Part shown: positions 1-12,288 of the stretch, piece after piece
How the letters are laid out: the number at the start of each line of letters is the position of its first letter
How positions within the stretch are numbered: position 1 is the first letter of the stretch
Assembly (NCBI GenBank): GCA_019915015.1
Contig: JAHBBC010000007.1
Span: 1,753,843 to 1,817,842 of the forward strand
Length of the DNA stretch: 64,000 bases
Source: Auriscalpium vulgare
Lineage: Eukaryota; Basidiomycota; Agaricomycetes; Russulales; Auriscalpiaceae
Reading direction: 5' to 3'
Position numbers and translations under genes: made by a program
The notes under the pieces: model-generated
What the model saw: the letters and a program-made list of their open reading frames with translations, nothing else
What the model was told of the DNA's origin: nothing
Databases searched by the model: none

Positions 1-1
1 G

Positions 2-2231
2 AAGAAGGCGACGTTCAACAAGGCTACAACCTTTGGCGAGATCACCAGTCTCAGCATACAAGAGCAGCGCAAGTCTCTTCCTATTTACAAACTTCGCGAT
101 CCGTTGCTACAGGCAATCCGGGATGTACGTCGTTTTCACGCTTGATCACGTATTTGGCTAACTCGCAAACACAGCATCAGGTCCTCATAGTCGTCGGCGA
201 CACGGGATCCGGGAAGACGACTCAGATGACTCAATACCTAGCCGAAGACGGCTTTGCCGACCATAGTCGGATTGGCTGCACGCAGCCACGACGCGTGGCT
301 GCTATGTCTGTGGCGAAACGTGTTGCCGAGGAAGTAGGCTGTCGTCTGGGCCAAGAAGTTGGGTACACCATACGTTTCGAGGACTGCACGAGCCCGGAGA
401 CCAAGATCAAGTACATGACGGACGGCATGCTTCAGCGCGAATGCCTCATTGATCCTGACGTCAGCCAGTACTCCGTCGTCATGCTGGATGAGGCCCACGA
501 GCGGACCATCGCAACGGATGTCCTGTTCGGCCTATTGAAGAGTACGTTGTCTTTTCGCAGCAAGCTGACTCTCATACTGACTGTATCGTCTAGAGGCAAT
601 CAAGCGACGACCTGACTTGAAACTGATCGTCACGTCTGCCACGCTGGACGCCGAGAAATTCTCGAAATACTTCTTTGGGTGCCCTATCTTCACCATTCCA
701 GGCAGGACATATCCTGTCGAGATCCTCTACACCAAGGAGCCAGAGAATGACTACCTCGATGCATCACTCATCACCGTCATGCAGATTCACTTGTCCGAAC
801 CGGCTGGCGATATTCTCCTTTTCCTCACCGGTCAGGAAGAAATTGACACCGCCTGCGAGATTCTATACGAGCGAATGAAAGCTCTAGGTCCGAAGGTGCC
901 CGAGCTTTTCATTCTTCCATCTACTCCGCCCTGCCCTCGGAAGTCCAGTCGCGCGTGTTTGAACCAACACCACCTGGCGCACGCAAAGTCGTCATCGCCA
1001 CAAACGTCGCCGAGACAAGTCTGACGATCCCCGGCATCTACTATGTGATCGACCCCGGTTTCTCGAAACAGAACGCCTACGACCCGCGGCTCGGTATGGA
1101 TTCGCTCGTCGTAATGCCCATCTCCCAGGCCCAAGCACGTCAACGCTCCGGCCGTGCTGGACGGACTGGGCCTGGCAAGTGCTACCGGTTGTACACCGAG
1201 GCAGCGTTCCGCAACGAGATGCTGCCCAATTCGATCCCGGACATTCAGCGGACAAACTTGTCACATACAATCCTCATGCTGAAAGCCATGGGCATCAATG
1301 ACCTGCTCAGCTTCGACTTCATGGATCCACCGCCTGCACAGACGATGCTCACGGCCCTGGAGTCGCTGTATGCGCTGTCCGCGCTCGACGATGAGGGGCT
1401 GCTGACGCGCCTGGGGCGCAAGATGGCGGATTTCCCTATGGAGCCGCCGCAGGCGAAGACACTGATTGCGTCGGTTGAGCTAGGGTGCTCAGAGGAGATA
1501 TTGTCTATCGTCGCGATGCTGTCAGTGCAGAGCGTTTTCTACCGGCCGAAAGAGAAACAGGGCCAGGCAGACTCGAAAAAGGCCAAGTTTCATCAGCCCG
1601 AAGGCGACCATCTGACGTTGCTCGCGGTGTATAATGGCTGGAAAGCGTCGAACTTTTCGAACCCGTGGTGTTACGAGAACTTCATCCAAGCCCGCAGTAT
1701 GCGACGGGCGCAGGACGTGCGCAAGCAGTTGCTCGGCATCATGGACCGGTACAAGCATGACGTGCTCTCCGCCGGGCGGGACTCGACGCGTGTGCGGCGC
1801 GCGATCTGCTCTGGTTTCTTCCGTAATGCAGCCAAGAAGGACCCACAGGAGGGTTACAAGACGCTCGTCGAGGGCACACCTGTGTACATTCACCCGTCGA
1901 GCGCGCTGTTCAACCGCAATCCCGAGTGGTGCATCTACCACGAGCTAATCCTCACGACGCGCGAGTACTGTCACAATGTGCTTGCAATCGAGCCGAAGTG
2001 GCTCGTTGAGGTCGCGCCACAGTTCTTCAAGGTTGCCGACGCGAATAAGATCTCTAAACGGAAGCGCCAGGAGAAGATCGAGCCGCTGTTCAACAAGGTG
2101 TGTAATGGCTGTGGCCGTAGTCCTGAGTGCGCACGCGATACTGACGGATTTTGTTTTAGTACGAGAAGCCCGACGAATGGAGACTGTCGAAAGTCAAGAG
2201 GAGTGCGCGGTCCAGTCAGACGTTTGGCTGA
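2..2231 (+). CDS. PRP22: DEAH-box pre-mRNA splicing helicase PRP22/DHX8, 5' end outside window
   Basis: ATP-dependent RNA helicase that releases spliced mRNA from the spliceosome in the nucleus. Exons: 2-124, 175-541, 594-2097, 2160-2231; the N-terminal part lies outside the window. Visible motifs in order: P-loop [10 protein letters not shown], motif II DEAH, motif III SAT, motif [18 protein letters not shown], then the helicase-associated and OB-fold regions ([17 protein letters not shown], the RNA-gate signature of PRP22/PRP2/PRP16). The C-terminus matches the PRP22 pattern YE-P-WR-S. The reading frame shifts once, at the CC of 917-918: one missing base restores continuity between ELFILP and YSALPSE. 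With that base the exons after 175 sum to 648 codons. It may be an indel error in the sequence or a real lesion. The long open frame continues past 2097, but that part is intron. Confidence 0.95.
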
Positions 2232-4018
2232 ACACGACAGGCCTGCCGGCGCGTCGGTCTCGTCTCCTCGTCTCACCATGTGCTCTTTGTCCGTTGCATT
2301 CGCGCTGCTGCGTTGTGGCCTCAGCCAGGGGAAATTGAGCGCCAACGCATCGGCGTGTGTATGCGGCGCGCCAAAGCATCAGATACGGCAACGATAATTA
2401 AGACTTTGAAACTCACTCACGTGCAAGCAAGCACAAGGGGCCCTCCGACTGGCGGACTGGCACAATGTCCTTCTGCTTGTGACATGGACGGTGTAAGTTT
2501 GTCGGAGGTACCGGTGATCCTGCGCCACACTGCCACGCCGCTCTGCTCGACTCTCGTGGCATTACTAGCGAGGCAGTACTCGTACGTAGTCTAACAAACG
2601 ACATTTGCCCTCATCATGAGTGTACTGGTGCCAAGACCTCCTTCAAGGTTTCTCTGGCGGCTCGTGGCGCAGGGCCACGGTACGTATGTACAGGCGGGGC
2701 GGGGCGCGCGTTGCTAAAAGGCGTGGAAAGCGCGCCCCCGAACAAGCCGGGCCAGTGGACGGCAGAGGGGTTATCTGTGCGTTCCTTTCGTTATGGGGTC
2801 GACTGCTATGGCTTAGGCGCTGCGCGGGATCTTTCTGATGAAGAAGACCTACCTGGAATTGTCATCTCGCGAGGCTGGAGTCATGGGACGGCGGCCTCCT
2901 CAACGAGCAGCGCTGGATCGGCTTTGACGTTGACCATCCCCGGCCACCCAGTGATCAATTGAGTTGTTATCATCTGCATGGACGAGAAGGCAACATATGA
3001 CATGTGGCCCGTACCGAATTGAAGTCAGCCACGGAGACTACTCTCCACCGTAAATTTACCATCATAATTGGTCGGTCGGTCGGTAACATATGGCTAGCGG
3101 TGTCAGAGATCTCCGACAGGCACGAGCGCGTCCGCTCAGAAGAGTCAGAACTTAACACCGACCTGGCGCTGGCCACCGCCCGCGCTGCCGCCCTGCCCTC
3201 GGCGTCCCCCAATTCGAAGCACTCAACTGCTCGCGGCACTCATGCTCGAGCAGCGACATGCAGCGCTCGTTCCATTGGAAACATGTTACGTGCATGACTG
3301 TCTGTTGAGCTGCGTAAGTTGTGCCGAAAACTATCATTAGGCCCGTTTGTGGCAAGCGGCTCCGGTGAGTTGCCGACGCTGACGAGAAGGCGTATGTCGG
3401 TCACCATCTCAGGGAGAAGCTAGCACCGGAAGCTGTTCGGATGCTCACGTTGCCGTGTTGATGAACTGCTGGGTGATGCTACTTAAGGTCGCAGAGCTTG
3501 TCTATGGTGACAGCGCGCGGCCTTCTTCTCAGGGATGTTCATCAAAGTGGGCGATCCAGAGTATCTCGAGGGGGTGACAGAGGTCACTGTGCTGGCGCAG
3601 TTGTACGTCTTGCGGAGGTAATAGCCTCTCAAAAAGGTATAGTCAAGCTGCAGCCGTTGAGTCAAAATATCAGCAGGTTGGATGATCCACTAACAGCGCA
3701 CACATATACCAGAAGAAAAGATGTTTGCTGTCCGAAGTTACTGCCCACGCGACACCACCGACAGGGGCGGTTTGATCCAGCAGCGCAGATAAATGCTGGG
3801 GGAGTCTCGGTCCAAACGCAGACGTCCACTGCCGACGCGACATAAAACTTGAAAGACCACCTATAGATCGTTCCCCTGAAGTTGGCAGCCAAGGCTATAC
3901 CTTTCAAACAGGCAGCCTCGGTACCGGCATGCGCGCGGATGATGCAAGGGGCGTGATTGCGGCGAGGTAGCATACATACATACACCGTCGTATCCGAGCA
4001 TTAAGCATCATCGCATTC
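2232..4018. other. Intergenic, PRP22 3' end to carboxypeptidase 3' end
   Basis: No intact gene recognised in 1.8 kb. It contains a short relic of an APH-family kinase at about 2687-2787 and a small GGTC microsatellite at 3070-3084. The two flanking genes converge here. Confidence 0.6.
2687..2787 (+). pseudogene. Relic of the 3' end of an APH-family kinase gene
   Basis: The translated stretch KPGQWTAEGL matches the C-terminus of the intact kinase at 39266-40584 (EPGQWTAEGL). The preceding residues also align (LLKGVES against VLEGV..ES), and the nucleotides align from GTACAGGCG onward with small gaps. The preceding part of the gene is not recognisable. It lies downstream of, and convergent to, the intact carboxypeptidase gene, as the intact kinase gene lies convergent to the decayed carboxypeptidase at 37.5-39.0 kb. 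Confidence 0.6.
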
Positions 4019-5966
4019 TCAGTCCAGCGTGAGCGACGAGTCCTCCAGCCACCGCGTGAACAGATCCTATCGGCATATCAATGAGCTCTGGCCTCGATGC
4101 GCACATAAGCTCGACTTACTAGGGAGGCCTCCGGCTGGTCAAACGGCACCATGTGGCTAACGAAACGACGAGACGTCAGCCCTGAGGGACAGGCAGGAGA
4201 CATAATGACACGCACCCGGCTTCATAGACTTGCACAAACGTAACGTTTCCAGCACCAAAACCTCCGCCGCCCGCGCTGCGCACCTCGCCGGCAACGCGCC
4301 CTGTTCCCGCCGTCACCCACTTCTCGGAAGTAGATGCCGCGAATTCTTTATGGAACTTGTGCTCGAGCTGCGCCATCCAACGCTCGTTACCCTGCATTAC
4401 GGCTTTAACAGAGACAGTAGGTCAACCATTGAGTTGGACGCACGATAAAGTTACACATAGCGTCTGCCCAGCATGTCAGTTTCACTGTGTCATCGCGCCG
4501 TATTTGACGTACCAGCATTGCCGGCGTATGCGAGGAGGCGCACGCCGTCGTTCACGAGCTCGGGTAGAAGTGCAGCACTGTTGCGCATCCCGTCGCCCTG
4601 GAACATGAATGCCTGATTGACTTCAAGATTGCACGACTCAAACTTCTTGTCCCCGGTGACGCCAAGCGCGGCCTTGTTCTTGGGTTATTCATCCAGGTGT
4701 CGATCCACGTCATCTCGCGGTAGCAGAGGTCGCCGTCCTTGGAGCGGTCACACTTCTTGCGGACGTCGTACAGGTTGAGCCCCGTCTCTGCAGGGCCGTC
4801 AATCAACGTTCACGTCGACGGATAGGCAAGGCGACTCACGTTGGAGAGGCCCGTACAGCTGGCTCGCGCAATACAATGCGGCGGGCACGCAGCTCAAGCG
4901 CGAGCCATAGTCATAGCACGACTTGATCAGTCGCTCGCACGTCGGCACCTTGGCGCGCAAGGCCTGGCACTGCGGGCCCTCGGGGTCGTCGTATACGGGG
5001 TACGGCCCGTCGCATGCGAAGTCCGGAATCGACGCGAGCTGCACGAGCGGGTCCGTCTGCCCGTTCGCGAGGATGAGCGATGCGAGGTTGATCTTCTTCA
5101 GGCTCGGAGTCGGCGCAAGCGCGAGCTCTTTGTTCTTCTTGTGGATGACCGTTGCGAAGTTTGGGCCGTATGTCCCGCCGTAGCTCTCCGCCGCGAGGTG
5201 AAACGGCGCACCCGCGTACTTCGGGTACCGTGTGAGGAAGAGTTCAAGGAACGCGTACACATCCTCGCCCGCGACAGGGCTTGTATTCACGGTGGAACCG
5301 TCGGAGGAGTAGGAGTACCCGACGTTGACGGGCTGGTCGAGGAAGATGATGTTCGCGTTGGCGGTCCAGGAGTGCTTGTTGTACGTCGTGTTCTGGCCCT
5401 CGTCAGCGATGCGGCAGGGCCCAAGTTCGAAGAGAAGGCCGGTAGACGAGCTGCAGCCAGGCCCTCCGTTCAACCAGAGGACGAGAGGGTCCTTTGACGG
5501 GTTGCCCCGCGACTCGAAGAACCTGAACAGCGCGGTGAACAACAGCAAACCTGCGGGATGTGGGGAACGGACCAGAAGAACAAGTGCTTGCCGTCGGAGA
5601 TATCAAGGTATCCCGAGTACTGCTTGACAGACGAGTCGCACAAGGTGGGCTCTGTCGTCCTGAGCTGGTGGTCGACGAAGGAAGGGTGGCTGACGCGTTC
5701 GTCTGCAGCACGTCGGCGTCATTGCAAGCGACAGAGGGATGGGACTCACATGTCAAGCCACTGTGCTTCACATACTCCTTGCCTTTCTCTAGCCACTTCT
5801 CGACGGTCCCGCCAGTGAGAGCGTCCTCCACGACATGAACTGCGTGGTTGACACCGTCGGATATCGTACTGAAGGGTGCGCTGAGGACCTCCTGGAGTTC
5901 GTTGGCGGGCGCGGCGAGAGCGATGGGGAGAAAGAGGGCGGAGAGGAGGGTGGTTGCGGTCTTCAT
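4019..5966 (-). CDS. Serine carboxypeptidase, S10 family (carboxypeptidase Y type)
   Basis: Secreted or vacuolar protease that removes C-terminal residues. Eight exons on the minus strand: 5750-5966, 5573-5702, 4840-5522, 4513-4787, 4444-4463, 4216-4391, 4120-4156, 4019-4066. The start MKTATTLLSALFLPIALAAP is a signal peptide followed by a propeptide. The substrate-binding motif NGGPGCSS is present. The triad is complete: Ser in AESYGGTYG, Asp in AGNADAMCNF, His in GHMVPFDQPE. The Asp sits on a 20-nt microexon (4444-4463). One base is missing in the GGG at 4682-4684 (CCC on the coding strand), shifting the frame between WMNN and NKAALGV. Restoring it gives 528 aa and a length divisible by three. 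The decayed paralogue at 37.5-39.0 kb reads through this point (PENKAALGV), which supports the correction. Confidence 0.94.
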
Positions 5967-6999
5967 GGCAGGCGAGCTGCTCGCAGACGAGAGCAGGAAG
6001 AGAGTGCGACGCGCGCTGCCTCCGCCTGCGCACGCAGCACAACGGCCCGGAAAAGGAAAGCACGCCAAGCTCACGGCTACAAGTACTGGGATTCGACCTT
6101 ACTTTTAGGAATAACATACATCGACGGCGACGGAAACATGGACCGCATGAGACACACCGGCACCGAAAAATGACAGAAGCGCTGGGAAGGGCAGACAAGG
6201 GACCAGAGGCTTGTCGCAGACAGGCATGCGTAAAGAGCGACGAGAAGAAAATCAAGGAGCAAATGTAACATAATAACTCGAAGATGAGCCTTTGGAGATG
6301 AGTGCGTGATTGTCCTTGGATTGAGATGCTATACGATGAACTTGGCTTGACATGAATATTTGCGTGATTGGTGACGTTCGAGAGATCATGCTGGCGTTGT
6401 GGTGGGAAGGTGCAAAAGAGTCTTGAGAACGTTCCGAGATGGGGCGGGCATGCAGTTTGAAAATGCTTGATTATTTGAGCGGGAAATATTGCAGCGAGTG
6501 AGATTTCGACGTTGATGAGAGATGAAGGCGAGAAATATCGTGTCCAAGGCGCTCGTCGGTCCATTCAGTAGCCGTAGTAAGCGCGCTAGGGTAGTTTAGT
6601 CAGTTGACAAACGAAGCCGTACGATAACAAAGTTTTGACGGCTACCATTCTGTCGCTACAAGGGCATTGTCAATCAGTGCGTTCTATGACTTCTGATGGA
6701 AGGCGACACTTACAACAACCAAATGACCTTAGACCCAGTCTTGCAGCCTCGGAGAGTGACGATGTGCCCACGAATCGACTCGTAAAGGACCGTGCGCTGA
6801 TCCTTGTCGACCTGTCGTATCATGAGCAACGCAGGCAAGTCTCAAAACAACATGGTTCGTGCTTACATTCGGAAGCACAGCCGCGATCAGTTGGCTCCCA
6901 GTAACAGACAGAGCCAAGTCGACGACGATGGCCCGACGGCCACTGTGAGAGGACAGGGCAGTAAGCGAATGCGCTGCACATGGCGAGAAACGGAATAAT
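5967..6999. other. Intergenic, upstream of carboxypeptidase and downstream of the PUF gene
   Basis: 1.0 kb without a recognisable gene. The part next to 5967 should hold the carboxypeptidase promoter and 5' UTR. The open frames here have no domain I recognise. Confidence 0.5.
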
Positions 7000-9193
7000 T
7001 CACCCCTTCGCGGATTCCGCCATCCGTTTCACGACGCGATCAAGCGTCTCCTTACCACCTTCCTTAAGAGCCTTGGTCACAGATTTCGACCCTTGTTCGT
7101 GCGTAGCGAACTCGAGGAGACCACCAATGATGTGGTCCAGGGCCATCTGACGATGCTGCGCAGATCCGTGCTCTAAGACTAAGGTCTCCAGGGTGAGTAC
7201 AGGCACGACAACAGGAAATTACTCGGAGATCATGACTTACTATGCTGGATACAATACGACCCCCACTGATTCTTCGCCACATCGCTGAAGACGCCCGCGC
7301 CTTGATTGAGCAATTCGTCGACGATGCCGTCTTTGGCAGAATCTTCCAGGTTCTCGAACGCGTGCTGAAGTGGAGTTCGATAAGCGAACCGGTATCCGCG
7401 GATGCACAGTTAAGACGTACCTGCACGACGAGAGACCCAGTCTCATGACAGGCCAGCGAGGCCCATTTGCCTTTGAGCGACTGATTGACGCTGAAGAGAA
7501 CGTCGGGCAATCAGCAGACGTCTGCCAAAAGGTCGCCGGTGACACGTACTAGGCGAAGATTGGCGGTGCAGGCGCCGTCCAGGTCAATTCCATGATCTGT
7601 GCTAGGGGGTCAGAGATGAGGGTAGTGGCGCAGGGCCATAAACAGACCTTGCTCCATACATGAGACGCGTGTTTGTTTACGAGGGTCTGGGCAGGATCCC
7701 CCAGGAGAAGCTCGGAGACAATGAGAAGGCGCACTTCTTCCTCGCAATCCAGAGCCTTCTGCAGGACGTGGCAGCCGTAGCAATTGGACGCCAATTCGAC
7801 GACGCGGCCCCTGAGAATGGAGGTGTCAGCGGTAGCTTGATGGAAGCAATAGATAGAGATCTACCTCATGCACTGAACAATCTTGCGCCTCTCCTCAAGG
7901 CTAGACGCGGCTTCAAGACATCTCTGAACGGCCCAGTTTCCGAATCTAAACGGTGTAGCGCTAAGTTGGCCGAATGGGATAACAGAAAAGCCAAGGAAGC
8001 GAACCGATGCGCCATCATCTCAAAGCCTTTGGCGCATATAGCGTCTATAATCTTGCCTCGCTCCTCGGTGTCCGCGACCTTGAGCTTCTGCTGCAGGAAA
8101 ATGGACGCCTGCTGATCCGATGACTTGATGATACGGGATACGAAGAGGGGGTAAGGAGGGGCGGACGACGGGTGCAAAAGCGACAGGAAATTAATCGGCT
8201 GCGAATTGAACACATGAACACTATGGCGATGATGCAGCAGCAAAAATCGCACCTCATTGGCAGGCGGTTGTGCCGGAGCCTGCGGCAGGCTGGGGAAATT
8301 CGTCTGGAACGCGGGGGACGTCATCCCAGGTTCGTCGGCGACTAACCCAGAGCTGCGATCCGACATATTCTTGTCGGTCCTCAGCCAATCAGTCTGGAGC
8401 CTCTCGGGGCGCCAAGAGGGATCCAATGGGCCACGACCGGCATCACTGAACAGACCTGAATGGGGTAGTTGCGGCGCGAAGCCGGTGGTGGGAGACGTGC
8501 CGTCGGAGAAAGGCTCGAAGATGGGAAAAGAGTCCAGAGCATTATGATAAGCGTTCGAGAAGTGAGTGGGGAAGTGGCCATTCTGGATGTCGTCAGAACG
8601 GTAAGACAGACTGGGCTGAAGCAGCAGGCCCTGGGGAGAAGGGGGCGACGGGTTGAAGTCGTAAGCAGGGTTCAACTTGAGATGTGGGCCCCTAGCGGGC
8701 GAGTCGGCGGGGTGGCGAGAGTAGAAGTCCGCGAGTAAGGCGACTGGCTCGGGGAGCGAGGTTGCTCTGGAGAACCGAGGTCGAGAACGCGAAGCAGCTG
8801 CTCGACGTGCTGGAACGGAAGTTAGCAGATAAACGAATGTATGCGCATCGGACCCACTGTGGTCTCGTCGCCAGGGCTAGCCTTCTTTCTGCCATCGCCG
8901 ATGGCACCGACGTCCTTCTTCTGGATGTGCCCGAGAAAGCCGACGGGGCCAAAGACGTCTTCGGGGCTGTCGCGGATGACGAGCGGGGGCGGGCGCCTGG
9001 GATCTTGACGGTTCCGGGGCTTGTCGTCGTCGGCGGCGCGGGCAAAGGAGGCGATGGCCTGGGGCCAGGTGGTGTCGTTGGGCTGGGGCTGGGGAGCCCA
9101 GATGGAGGCGGAGAGAGAACGAGAAGGAGCGGGGGCAGGAGGGAGCGGTTTGGGGGCGGAAAAAAACGACTGGGAGTGGGCGGAGAAAGCCAT
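7000..9193 (-). CDS. Pumilio-family (PUM-HD) RNA-binding protein
   Basis: Cytoplasmic post-transcriptional regulator that binds mRNA 3' UTRs through Puf repeats. Nine minus-strand exons: 8858-9193, 8253-8809, 8005-8198, 7865-7945, 7648-7810, 7550-7596, 7421-7490, 7241-7364, 7000-7178. The start MAFSAHSQSFF opens a low-complexity Pro/Ser-rich N-terminal half. Puf repeats follow from about residue 300, with signatures FGNWAVQRCLE, CYGCHVLQKALD, HETGSLVVQHAFE, NQWGSYCIQHILEHG and HEQGSKSVTKALKEG. It resembles the fungal JSN1/PUF1-like subgroup; I see no RRM. One base is missing in the run at 8689-8692 (between PPTRPLG and LKLNPAYDF). With it the exons total 584 codons including stop (583 aa). 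Confidence 0.9.
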
Positions 9194-10016
9194 GGAGGCG
9201 AGGCAGGGATGGTGGGGTTGGAGAGAGAGAGAGCGTCGGGGACGATCTGCGCATTTATATGCGCCCCGACCGACGCCTTTGGCCCAATGTACCGACCTTC
9301 CTTTCCGAGCAAGCCAGTCGCCATTCCGGGCGATATCACATTCGGTCACACGCCACAGCCTGACAAGTTTCTGTTTGACGTTCTGCTGGCCCCCCGACTC
9401 GGTCGCAAGCAGGGCATCACGGTGAAGGTCAAGGAGAAGACGACCGGCAGACAGGCGAAGGTCAAGCTAGGCGTCGTCAAGCATGCGCTCAGAGCTGGTG
9501 CCACAGGAGAGCGCTTCGCGCTGAGAGCCGGTGCTCGGATGACGCGGTATGGTCTGATGGGACGGTGGGAGCGGGAGGCAGGGGGCGTCGAGTCGCGCGC
9601 GAGCAGCCGAGGCGGGACCGGGGAAGCATGGGCGGGGGACGGTGTTTTACGTGTGCGGGGATTGAAACGGCGACGGACGGCGGGCGGGCGCGAGGGCGAG
9701 GGCGGAGATAGCGCGCGACGGCGGCCGCGGCGGGGGGCCTGGCGGGAGACGCGCACGACGGGGTCTTGTGCAGCTGCGACGCAAGAGGCAACGGGGCTGG
9801 ACGTGTCCCCGGACAGCAGGCGACCCCGCTCGGGCGCTCGACGGCGGCGGCGGCGCTCAAGTGACGGCCGCTTGCCGCTCGCTCGGTCTTCTCCCCATTG
9901 CCTCATTCGGACGCGCACTCTTCCTCCGCACAGAGATGGGGCTCCGCTCGGTCCAGCTATAAGTATCTCCATGCCCTCCTCCGCGACACCCCCCCGCTGC
10001 GTCCCCCCCGCCCCCA
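9194..10016. promoter_or_regulatory. Bidirectional intergenic region between the PUF and F-box genes
   Basis: About 0.8 kb separates two divergent start codons, so both promoters must lie here. It is GC-rich. I see no further gene. Long open frames on both strands are low-complexity Arg/Pro/Ser translations and probably reflect base composition. Confidence 0.5.
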
Positions 10017-12288
10017 ATGCTCTCCCCCCTCCTCAAAATTCCCCAGGAAATCCTCGAGCGCATCGCCCTCGAGCTCGCCCTCCTCGTCCCCCACGGCCCG
10101 CCCGTCGACATCGTCCCCCTCCTCCAGACATGTCGTCACATCCACCGTGCCCTCGCCTACCCCCGCGCCAACGACCTCTACGCCCGCATCTTCAGGGGCA
10201 TGTTCGACGTCGACGCAGCCCGTCGCCGCTTTGGCAAGCGCGCCCTCCGCTCCCGCCATCTCGCCGACCAGCTCCGCACCTACTGCGCCGCCCTCCAGCG
10301 CATCCGCCGCGCCGACATACGCGCCGACTCGGTCATGGCCGACCTATGGACGGCCTTCATCCTCTTGACTGAGAATGACGGCAAAAATCGCGTCCAGCTC
10401 GACTGGGCACGCCTCGGCCCATTCGTGGACGCCTTTGTGCTCGAGCGGCTGTGGGAGAACCCACAAGACGGCTGGCCGCGGGACACCTCCATCAACGCGC
10501 TGGCGCTTTGGGTTATGTGGGGCATGACAGATACAAGTGTGTCCTCACACTCTTTGCCGTCGCAGCCGTCGTCTCACTGCCTCCCTCAGACACACTGCTC
10601 GCCGAGTCCATGCAGAAGCGCCAGCAGGTCATCTCGCTCGTTCTCCCTTACGTTGTCATGGCGTTCAAGGTCTGTCGTACCCCGTCTGTGCCCTTGCCTG
10701 GCCTCACCGCTCCACCAGTACCCCTCGTACTACGCCCCGGACGAGCACTTCAGCCTCCCTTTGCCCGACGAGTGGAGGCGCGATGAGCTCTACTCGCTGC
10801 AGACTGTCCACGGTTACTACCCGCACTACCGAGAGGCGCGAGAGACGCAGCACGTCTTCTCGCATTACGGGCAGGAGATCAAGATCTGCCCCCCTCCGAT
10901 CACCGCCGCCGCCAAGCTTCTGTACTTTTCGCGCCGCGAAATCGTGCCCCTCGCGATCCCTTCGACCCTCCCGGTCGACCGTGCGCAGGCGCTCGCGCTC
11001 GGCATCACGCGGGGCCAGACGCAGGCGGATATCATCGAGGTCAACTCGCACCTCGGCGCGCAGCCGTTGCCGCCGACCGACTGGGACTGGACGGAGAGCC
11101 TCACGCCGGAGCAGCGCGCACTGGAGGAGTCCGGCTTGTGGAGCAAGCATCTCGTGGCGCCCAGCGCCTCGTGGGACAACGACTGGGAGCGATGCAACAA
11201 CTGCTGGGACCCGTGGAGCCAGCCCGAGCTCAAGGGTGTTGTATATACGTTCGGGATGCTGGACGGGCTATGGCAGGGACGGCTCTTGGTGCGTGCTCCG
11301 CCCTCTGGCAGCCCGCCCCCTTGGCTTACCTGCCCCACAGATCCCGGAGGAGCAGGGCTACCTGCGCCTCATTGAGAGCCCGCACTACCCGGAGCAGTTT
11401 GGCGAGACGTCGCCCTTCATGTCGACGTGGCCGCTGTTCATGCGGCTCAAGGAGCATCACTGCATTAACCCCGAAGTCCCCGTCGCAGCTGGCGGTGGGG
11501 ACGACCTCTTGGATGACGGTATCCGCAACGCGTGGTTCCCGCCCGTGCGCGTCATCGATTCGAGGGTGTGTACAGCGCGCTCACAACTGCCCGCCCACTC
11601 ACGCGCGTGTTCTCGTTCCCACAGGGCCACGTCGCGATCATCGACAACGAGAGCGGGCACCGCACGGAGCACGAGACGTACGTAGAGGGCCGACCCAACG
11701 GACACAATCCAGATACGTGCGTGACATGTGTCTTGCGGGCGGCGGCGGAGGAGCTTGAGCTTCAGGAGCGCATTCGCCTGCGGGTGCAGGCCACGCCGCG
11801 CCATGCGGACTACGAGGATGAGTTTACGGCGGAGGGGCTCGGGCGGGGTGGTGAATACAGTGATGACGAGGAAGACACGTATGAATCGACGTGCTCTGGC
11901 ATCCGCGACATCATTTTCACGGGCGAGGTGCGCAGACACTACGCCTCTCCTCTGTGCGAACATTCGACTCACGCTCACGTATGCAGACTGACCCGAACCA
12001 CGGAATGGCCTGGGGTCGATTCACATTCCTGGGGCGGGTCCGTCCATGGGATGGGCTGATCGCGCTCATCCGTCTTCCCGTACGTGGCTTCGTCTTGGTT
12101 GTTCCTGCCTGCACTTGGGCTTACGTGTGCCGCCTGCACAGCACGAGCCGAACATTGGTCGCACACGCTGGGTGTTCCGTGGGTACATCCACTACGGGAA
12201 GGTTCTGACCGGCAGCTGGCGCGGCATGACGGTCGACGTCGGGTCGATCCCCTGGGAGGGCCCGTTCGTCGCTTCGAAGCGTGACTGA
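10017..12288 (+). CDS. F-box domain protein
   Basis: Likely substrate receptor of an SCF ubiquitin ligase. Seven exons: 10017-10536, 10590-10669, 10719-11288, 11341-11565, 11625-11927, 11987-12079, 12142-12288; they sum to 646 codons with no frame defect (645 aa). The F-box is at the extreme N-terminus (IPQEILERIALELALL, then LLQTCRHIHRAL). The rest has no repeat type I can name. The C-terminal block WVFRGYIHYGKVLTGSWR is of a kind recurrent in basidiomycete F-box proteins. A cluster of acidic residues (YSDDEEDTYES) lies before it. The substrate cannot be inferred from sequence. Confidence 0.9.

Noticed and set aside
917..918. Programmed ribosomal frameshifting as explanation for the frame changes
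   Set aside because: No common slippery heptamer or downstream structure; the defects occur in unrelated genes and only at G/C runs.
2098..2397. Extension of the PRP22 reading frame past 2097
   Set aside because: The family ends after YEKPDEWRL, which is reached only by splicing 2098-2159; the extension is intron and out-of-frame sequence.
5746..6564. 272-codon minus-strand open frame upstream of the carboxypeptidase
   Set aside because: It overlaps the signal-peptide exon in another frame and reads through the 5' UTR; no domain is visible.
8762..10372. 536-codon plus-strand open frame
   Set aside because: It is antisense to the first PUF exons and overlaps the F-box gene in another frame; its translation is low-complexity Arg/Gly/Pro.
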